Assembly (NCBI GenBank): GCA_023254445.1
Contig: JALRLN010000036.1
Span: 279-12,247, forward strand
Length of the DNA stretch: 11,969 nt
Direction: 5' to 3'
Origin: Candidatus Poseidoniaceae archaeon
GTDB taxonomy: Archaea; Thermoplasmatota; Poseidoniia; Poseidoniales; Poseidoniaceae
Made by a program: the position numbers and the translations under genes. Shown one piece after another: positions 1 to 5,900 of the stretch (position 1 is the first letter of the stretch; every line of letters begins with the position of its first letter). The notes below the pieces were generated by a model that saw nothing but the letters and a program-made list of their open reading frames with translations, was not told the origin of the DNA and ran no database searches.

Positions 1-2951
1 GTGAGGCGCATGCTGTTGAAGCCCGGATTGGTGAACTGAGAACCGTTCACCATGCCGATGGCCTCGACGTAGAAGACCATGCCACCCGGGGCACTCTCGA
101 CGGGCGATGTGAAGGTGATGTTGTAGTCGCCGAAGGTCGGGTTGCTCGTGGTGGCCAGGAGGATTGGTTCGCCGATTGGGTCCCCATCGTAGGTCACGTT
201 TTGCCCAACAATTCGAAGGTCAAACTCACCGCCGAGCGGCGTCAACTGGCTGTCTTGGAAGTTGATGCGGCCGCTGAAACTCAGGTTGTATCCACCACGA
301 ACCCAATCGAGGGGGTAGAGTTGACGTCCGGTTTCGTCAAAGACACGAAGACCGTCGAGTTGGATGTCGTTCTCAATCCGCACCCCAAGGTCGGACGTCG
401 CCCAACCTGACACCTGCTCGCCCAAGGAATCCTCGACGGTGATCTCCACTTCCATCGAGGATTCGTCGTCCCACGTCCAATTCACCAGCACAGGAATGTG
501 AATGCGCGTGATGTCGTCGGTCAGGGCGGTCGAGGTGCAGTTGCCGACGTCGAACCGAACGATGCCACCGGCATCGTCGATGACGCTGCAGGCGTCGCCA
601 CGCAGCCAGCGCACCACGGGGTCGTCACCGTGGCTGTTTTGCATGGCCACGTCCACGCGGGTGACGCGGTTGACGTCGTCCCCTCGGGCGACGTCGACCA
701 CAAGGTCGCGCATGACGCCATCGGGCGCGAGCATGCCGCCCTCGACGCTGGCGCCGATCGCGCGCGTCTTCATGACGTAGGCCACGTCGATGTTGCTCAG
801 GCGAACCCGGCCGGGCGACGCCGCCTTGACGGCGAGGACCACGTCCACCGTGCCGTCACCGTTGTCGGGGATGGCGTCGTTGAAAGCGGACACAAGGGTG
901 GGCGTGTCACCGACTTCGGTGCCCACGACGCTGTCGTCGCTGGCTTCGACCGAGGATTCGTTGAGGAAGAGCAGCGACACCCAGTCCCACGTTCCGTCCG
1001 AGCCCACGTCGAGGCGAGGACGGTCCGGGTAGCCTTCTTCGTACTGCAGGGTCAAGGAATCGATCGACGGTGTCACCGTAGCGTCGTCGGTTTCCATCTG
1101 CACGGAGTAGCGCAAGGCCGAACCAGCGGCCTCGCTGGGGAAGGACACTTCCTGGCCGTTGGACGCCTCGATCCACGTGGTTCCGTTGTCGTTGGACACG
1201 TAGACGGAAATCGACGTCCCTGCTGGCTCGTCGGCCACCCACACCGGGCGAACCTTGCCCACCTTGGTGCCCGTCGGAATGGGTGCGGAGGTCCACGAGC
1301 CCAGCGTGGTGTACGCGGTGGCGTGCTCCAACTCGACCCACCAGGACACGGCGGTGGACCCGATCAACTGGGCCTTCCACACCAGTTCCGTACCGGGATG
1401 ATCGAAATGGATCGTCTCGTTCTCGGTGACGGCGGACCAATGCGTCCCGTTGTCCGCCGAAACCCAGTGGTCCACACGGTCGCCAATCGAGGCGGCCGAC
1501 CAAGCGATGCGGGAGTTGACCGAAAGGACGTCCTCGGCCGTCTCCGTCACCGGCCCGAACCACGTGGTCGTCCCTGGGGCCGAAACGGTCTCATAGGTCC
1601 AGCCGGTGCCGAATTCACGGTAGTAAAGCGTGTTGCCGCTCCACGTGGAGTAGCCGCTGTCGACCGTGATGAAGCGGTTGCCGTCCCACTGCAGGCCGTA
1701 GCCAAGGCGAGCGATCTCACGGACGCCGGACTGAGGGATCAGCGAGGTCGAACTGCCGCTCACGGCCCACGCTTCCAGCACGTCCCTGTCGTTGTAGTAC
1801 GGCCCTTTCTGGCACCGCATGTAGAACATCGTGTCCGACATTTCGAGCCCACGGACCATTTGGTTCGTCGTGCCGCATTCGTAGGAGGTCGATGCCGAGG
1901 AGGAGAACGTGAACATGTCCTGACCGCGGCTGAAGACGCCGTTGCCTTCGAACTCGTACTCGACGATGCGGCGTTGGCTGTTGTGGACGATCCAGAACGT
2001 GTCGTCCTCACGGTCGTAGGCAATGCCGGTGTAGTCGCCAAATTGGGCGGACACGTCGTAGGAGTCGGTGCAGACCCAAACGTTGTCGCGCGAGACGTCA
2101 AACTCCAACACGCGGTGGTACTGTGTTGGCGCGGTTGAACTGTAGAAGTACTTGTAGCCGGACAGGATGGCATACAGTTTCTCATCGTCCGACAAAGCCC
2201 AATCGCGGAAGCCGTACTGGCCGTAGTAACTCGACGTGTGCAACTGAGGCAACACGCAGGCGGAGTCGGTCGTGTCAAGGGTCACGCCCCACGCCCTGCT
2301 GAGGTTGTTGGGGTACAGCGCCTTGACGACGTTGTTGAGGTTGTTCGAGTTCCACGAGGACACGAAGAGCCAGTCGTGGTGGCTCAGGATGGCGCCTTGC
2401 CCCTGCGCGTTCAGGGACGACCCGGTGCGCTGGAGTTGCTGTGAAAACCGCGTTTCCGTGGCGTTCGACGTGTGCGGTTGGCGCACAGCGTAGGTGCCGT
2501 TGTCAAGCCATGCCGTGGTGCGGTCGTCCACGGTGGCGTCCATGCCGTGCGGGAAGAACTCGATCGCCGGGGTATCCTGCGCCAGCGTGAGCGTGGACGA
2601 GCGCATGTCCACACCGTTGCCGTCACCGGCAAGCCATTCGTCGGTGGTGCTCGTCGCCGTGGACGACCAGCCGGTGGAACTTGCACCGGAGAGCGTGAAA
2701 CTCACGTCGACGACCTCCGCGCCCTTCGGCAAGCGAATCGTTGCACCGGTGTCGGGGTTCGCCCCTTGGTAGAGGGCGACGTATTCGGAAGACCCGTCGC
2801 TGAATTCGTAGACGTGGCGTGCGACCCCGGCGGCCGATGCGCTGGGCGCCAGCCCTTCGAAAAGCGGGACTGCCGGGGTCAGCAGCAGCAAGACCACGAG
2901 CAGCAAGGCCGACGCACGGCGTCGGGACGGGGCGGATGGGCTGCTCATCAT
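1..2951 (-). CDS. Large exported surface protein with beta-rich domains (3' end beyond window)
   Basis: The minus-strand frame is open from 2951 to the window edge: 983 codons with no stop, so the C-terminus is missing. Two Met codons sit side by side (2951 and 2948); no other in-frame ATG or GTG lies between them and the upstream TGA at 3002-3000. Residues 1-41 form a classical Sec signal peptide: an Arg-rich start (10-12), a Leu/Val core (15-30), and an Ala-Ser-Ala-Ala site near 38-41. Residues 180-460 are rich in Trp/Tyr and short beta-like segments, possibly propeller-like. Residues 490-640 hold two similar segments with 'SADNGTHW' and 'SNDNGTTW' cores, each followed by a strand of the type seen in extracellular beta-sandwiches. 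Next comes an Arg-Leu-Asp-Val-Gly-Ser-Asp-Gly-Thr motif (646-654), reminiscent of a domain in other archaeal surface proteins (from memory). About a dozen N-x-S/T sequons suggest a glycosylated extracellular protein. The function is unknown. It probably shares a transcript with the 1917-residue gene 48 bases upstream. Confidence 0.88.
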   Translation of the reverse strand, partial: MMSSPSAPSRRRASALLLVVLLLLTPAVPLFEGLAPSASAAGVARHVYEFSDGSSEYVALYQGANPDTGATIRLPKGAEVVDVSFTLSGASSTGWSSTATSTTDEWLAGDGNGVDMRSSTLTLAQDTPAIEFFPHGMDATVDDRTTAWLDNGTYAVRQPHTSNATETRFSQQLQRTGSSLNAQGQGAILSHHDWLFVSSWNSNNLNNVVKALYPNNLSRAWGVTLDTTDSACVLPQLHTSSYYGQYGFRDWALSDDEKLYAILSGYKYFYSSTAPTQYHRVLEFDVSRDNVWVCTDSYDVSAQFGDYTGIAYDREDDTFWIVHNSQRRIVEYEFEGNGVFSRGQDMFTFSSSASTSYECGTTNQMVRGLEMSDTMFYMRCQKGPYYNDRDVLEAWAVSGSSTSLIPQSGVREIARLGYGLQWDGNRFITVDSGYSTWSGNTLYYREFGTGWTYETVSAPGTTTWFGPVTETAEDVLSVNSRIAWSAASIGDRVDHWVSADNGTHWSAVTENETIHFDHPGTELVWKAQLIGSTAVSWWVELEHATAYTTLGSWTSAPIPTGTKVGKVRPVWVADEPAGTSISVYVSNDNGTTWIEASNGQEVSFPSEAAGSALRYSVQMETDDATVTPSIDSLTLQYEEGYPDRPRLDVGSDGTWDWVSLLFLNESSVEASDDSVVGTEVGDTPTLVSAFNDAIPDNGDGTVDVVLAVKAASPGRVRLSNIDVAYVMKTRAIGASVEGGMLAPDGVMRDLVVDVARGDDVNRVTRVDVAMQNSHGDDPVVRWLRGDACSVIDDAGGIVRFDVGNCTSTALTDDITRIHIPVLVNWTWDDESSMEVEITVEDSLGEQVSGWATSDLGVRIENDIQLDGLRVFDETGRQLYPLDWVRGGYNLSFSGRINFQDSQLTPLGGEFDLRIVGQNVTYDGDPIGEPILLATTSNPTFGDYNITFTSPVESAPGGMVFYVEAIGMVNGSQFTNPGFNSMRL

Positions 2952-2964
2952 CGCTTCGCGATGA
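2948..2964 (-). promoter_or_regulatory. Perfect 7-bp hairpin enclosing the start codon of the downstream giant gene
   Basis: On the minus strand TCATCGC and GCGATGA are exact inverted repeats around a GAA triloop. The 3' arm contains the whole first ATG (2951-2949) and the first base of the second ATG (2948). A purine-rich GGGAAGGG (2972-2965) lies directly 5' of the stem and is the only Shine-Dalgarno-like candidate. If the hairpin forms in mRNA it would hide the first start and place the purine stretch next to the second. The inverted repeat is directly visible. A role in translation control is inference; there is no U-tract, so a terminator is less likely. Confidence 0.4.
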
Positions 2965-2999
2965 CCCTTCCCGGCATTTGAAGCAATCCCACGGACGGC

Positions 3000-5900
3000 T
3001 CATGCAGACGTGAGTCTGGAATCGTACCGAATCGGGGATGAATCGCCCCGAACACCGTCACGCTCGTCGTCGTTGACCTCGAACCAATCAACGACCCAAT
3101 CGCCGTCCGTGTCCCAGTTGATCGGATCGCTGCCCTCGGCAACGTGGTCGTTGTCAAGGTCGAGGTGCCACCATCCGACCTCGTGTTCACCGACGCTGCG
3201 AACGGGGGACGTGTGAGGGGATGCGGTGTAGAAAATCTCCCATTGGTCGGTTCGGTTGCCCGCCACGATGACGACGTCGTTCGAGGCATCCATCACAAGG
3301 AAGTCCTGGTCGTTGTCGTCGAGCACCCACGCGAAGCGCATGTCGGCATCGCCCATGCGGTCCATTTTCAGGTAGTTCCGAACGTTCTCGTCCCAGTCCC
3401 CGAGGCCGAGCAGCACGGCGCGGAGTTGCCAGCCTTCCTCCACGGCCTTGCCTTGGTGGACAAGACCGGCGAGCCGGACGGCGTTCGGCGAGGACAAGGC
3501 TTGGTCGGTCACGGCGTAGAATTCCTGGAAATTCGTGTACGGAGTGTACACGCACCCGGCCCCGGAGCAATCCCAGTTCCCGTCACCGTCGGGGTCCTCG
3601 TTGGCATCGTTGGGGTCGCGTGGGTCAAGGGTGAACCAGACGAAATCCATGTCGGGCCGCGAGAGGCTCCCGCCGTTGATGGAGAGCGGCCGGCAGGAGA
3701 CCGTGTCCGTGTCGCAGGCCCCACCGGTGGAGGTGTCGATCCACCGCACCGCGACCTCAAGGAAGGACGAGTAGTTGTCGTTCGACTCGTTCCACGCCTT
3801 GGCGTGCTCGTACCAGTCGGGCAGCATGTCGCCGTCCGTGTCGTTGTCCATTGGGTTGGTACCGTACTTGAACACCTCACGGCCGTCGGTCAAGTTGTGA
3901 TCACGCACATGGCTGACCACCTGCCCGTTGAGCGTCTCGGTGATGTACGCCACGCTGTCGCCGTCGGAGTCGTTCAGATCGGGGCGCGTCCCGTTGTCGT
4001 ATTCCATCCAATTCGTGAACGGCAGGTCGCCGACGCCCGCTTGAATGACCTGGCCGGTCGGCGTGAAGGTGCGGTCCATCCACGAACCGAGTTCAGCAGG
4101 CGTGTCGAAGGACGTCCGGTCGTACCAGCCGTCGCCGTCGCCGTCGTGGTCGATGTCGAAGGGATTCAGCGGGTTGGAGGACCAGCGCAGCAGCGTAGAC
4201 GGATGCGGCATGTCGTACCGTGCGTAGCAGAATTCCCACCCGTCGGGGATGCCGTCCGAATCCGAATCGTCGTGGGTGGGGTCTGCGACGCCGAGCAAGG
4301 TGCGGTTGAAGTTGTTCGGATCGAGGCTGTTAATCGCCAGCATCCTGTCGAAACTGGACTGCCCTTTCGCGACGAAGTCCTCGTAGAGGGCCGCCCGTGC
4401 GAGGAAGGGGGTCAATCCATCTTCAGCCATGTACGCGTTCATGGCGTCCATCCCGAAATCGACAATGCCTACGGAGGTGGGCACGGTGAATCGAGCGTCG
4501 TACTTGCCCCACGTTCGTGCCTCCCATTCCCGAAGGTTGCTGAAGGTCTCGTTCGCATCGATGATGCCGTCTTGGTTGCAGTCCCAACTGTCACCGTCGG
4601 AATCCAGCATGACGTCGGAGTCGATGAGCGGGTTCATGCTCCATCGGTTTGCTTCAAGGTCCCATGAGGTGAACCAGTACTCGAAGCCGTCGTGCATGCC
4701 GTCGTCGTCCGTGTCGCTGTTCGTCGGGTCGCTCAGCCCCATCAGGAAGGCGATGAAATCGGAAGGCACCTCACCTTGCTGCCAGGCATTGAAATCGGCG
4801 AGGTAGCGCTTTCCTCGCGTGTCTTTGTCCACGAGGATCCGGAAGATGCGCTGCGCCTTTTCGGTGGGCTGTTGATTGTCACCGTCAACGTGCAGCAATG
4901 GAGCATCGGTGGGATGGTCGCCACCGTTGTCCGGTTGCTCGATGGCCAAGGCCAATTCCTGCCGGTCGAGCAACCCATCAGCGTCCGCGTCGAAGTTTCC
5001 GTCGTCGGGCACCAGCGGGTTCAGCGTCCACACCTCGGCCGAGTCGTTCCACGCGGTGAAGAGGACCTCCATGCCGTCGATGATGCCGTCCCCGTCCGTG
5101 TCTGGGTTGTTGGGATCGGCGGTCGGCCCTGAAGCGTTCAGGACGTCAGCAACGATGAACGAACCGAAGGACGATTCTGTGAAGATGCCCGCCCACTGCT
5201 GCAGCGTGGGCGCCGTCCCGATGGTCGTGACAAAGAACTGAGGCGAGGACTGCACCTGTGGCAGTTCGTTCAGCAACGGGTCGATCGATGCATACTCCTC
5301 CCAGTTCGTCATGCCGTCGGCGTCAGCATCGTCGAAGCGGTCGGTTCGGTCCACAGGATTCAGGGTCCAGCGGTCGTCCAAGACGTTCCAGCGGGCGTAG
5401 TGAATCTCCCATCCGTCGGGCATGCCGTCCCCGTCCGTGTCCGTGCTCATCGGGTTGGTGGACCCAACAGCCGTCGGCATGGACGACGCCAAGGTGGCCG
5501 CGTCTGCATCCTGCAGGAAGCCGTGAGGGGCAGCATCCCCACTGGCCATGCCAAGGAAGAGGTCAAGGTCGAGGCCTTCTGGAACCTCGAGCATTCCGAA
5601 TCCGGGGTCGCCGTCGGTCACCACGAGGTCTTTCAGGTGGAATTCAAGCCAGTTGACGTACCCTTCACCGCCTTCGATGATGCCGTCGAGGTTGACGTCC
5701 CAACCGTCGCCGTCAGGGTTGCTCAAGGCATCGGACCCGTTCAGCGGGTTGACGCCAACGCGCGAGGCATCGTAGAAGCACACGCCGCCGGATTCCCAAC
5801 CGTCGCTCATGCTGTCGCCGTCGGAATCAACGTTGTTGGGGTCTGCATCCACCCACGAGCCGGCGGACAGCGGGGATTCGCCGTGGGTGTCGATCAATTC

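Noticed and set aside
498..2138. 546-codon open frame on the plus strand
   Set aside because: It runs antisense to the second giant gene. The predicted protein is an unnatural Val/Gly/Arg/His-rich mix with no motifs, as expected opposite Asp/Gly/Thr-rich coding sequence in GC-rich DNA.
3005..3018. CAGAC-GTGA-GTCTG inverted repeat at the end of the first giant gene as a terminator
   Set aside because: The stem is only five base pairs, lies within coding sequence before the stop, and has no T-tract after it.
3144..4667. 507-codon open frame on the plus strand
   Set aside because: Antisense shadow of the calcium-repeat gene: Asp codons GAC read as Val GTC on the other strand, giving long stop-free Val-rich frames without signal peptide or domain.
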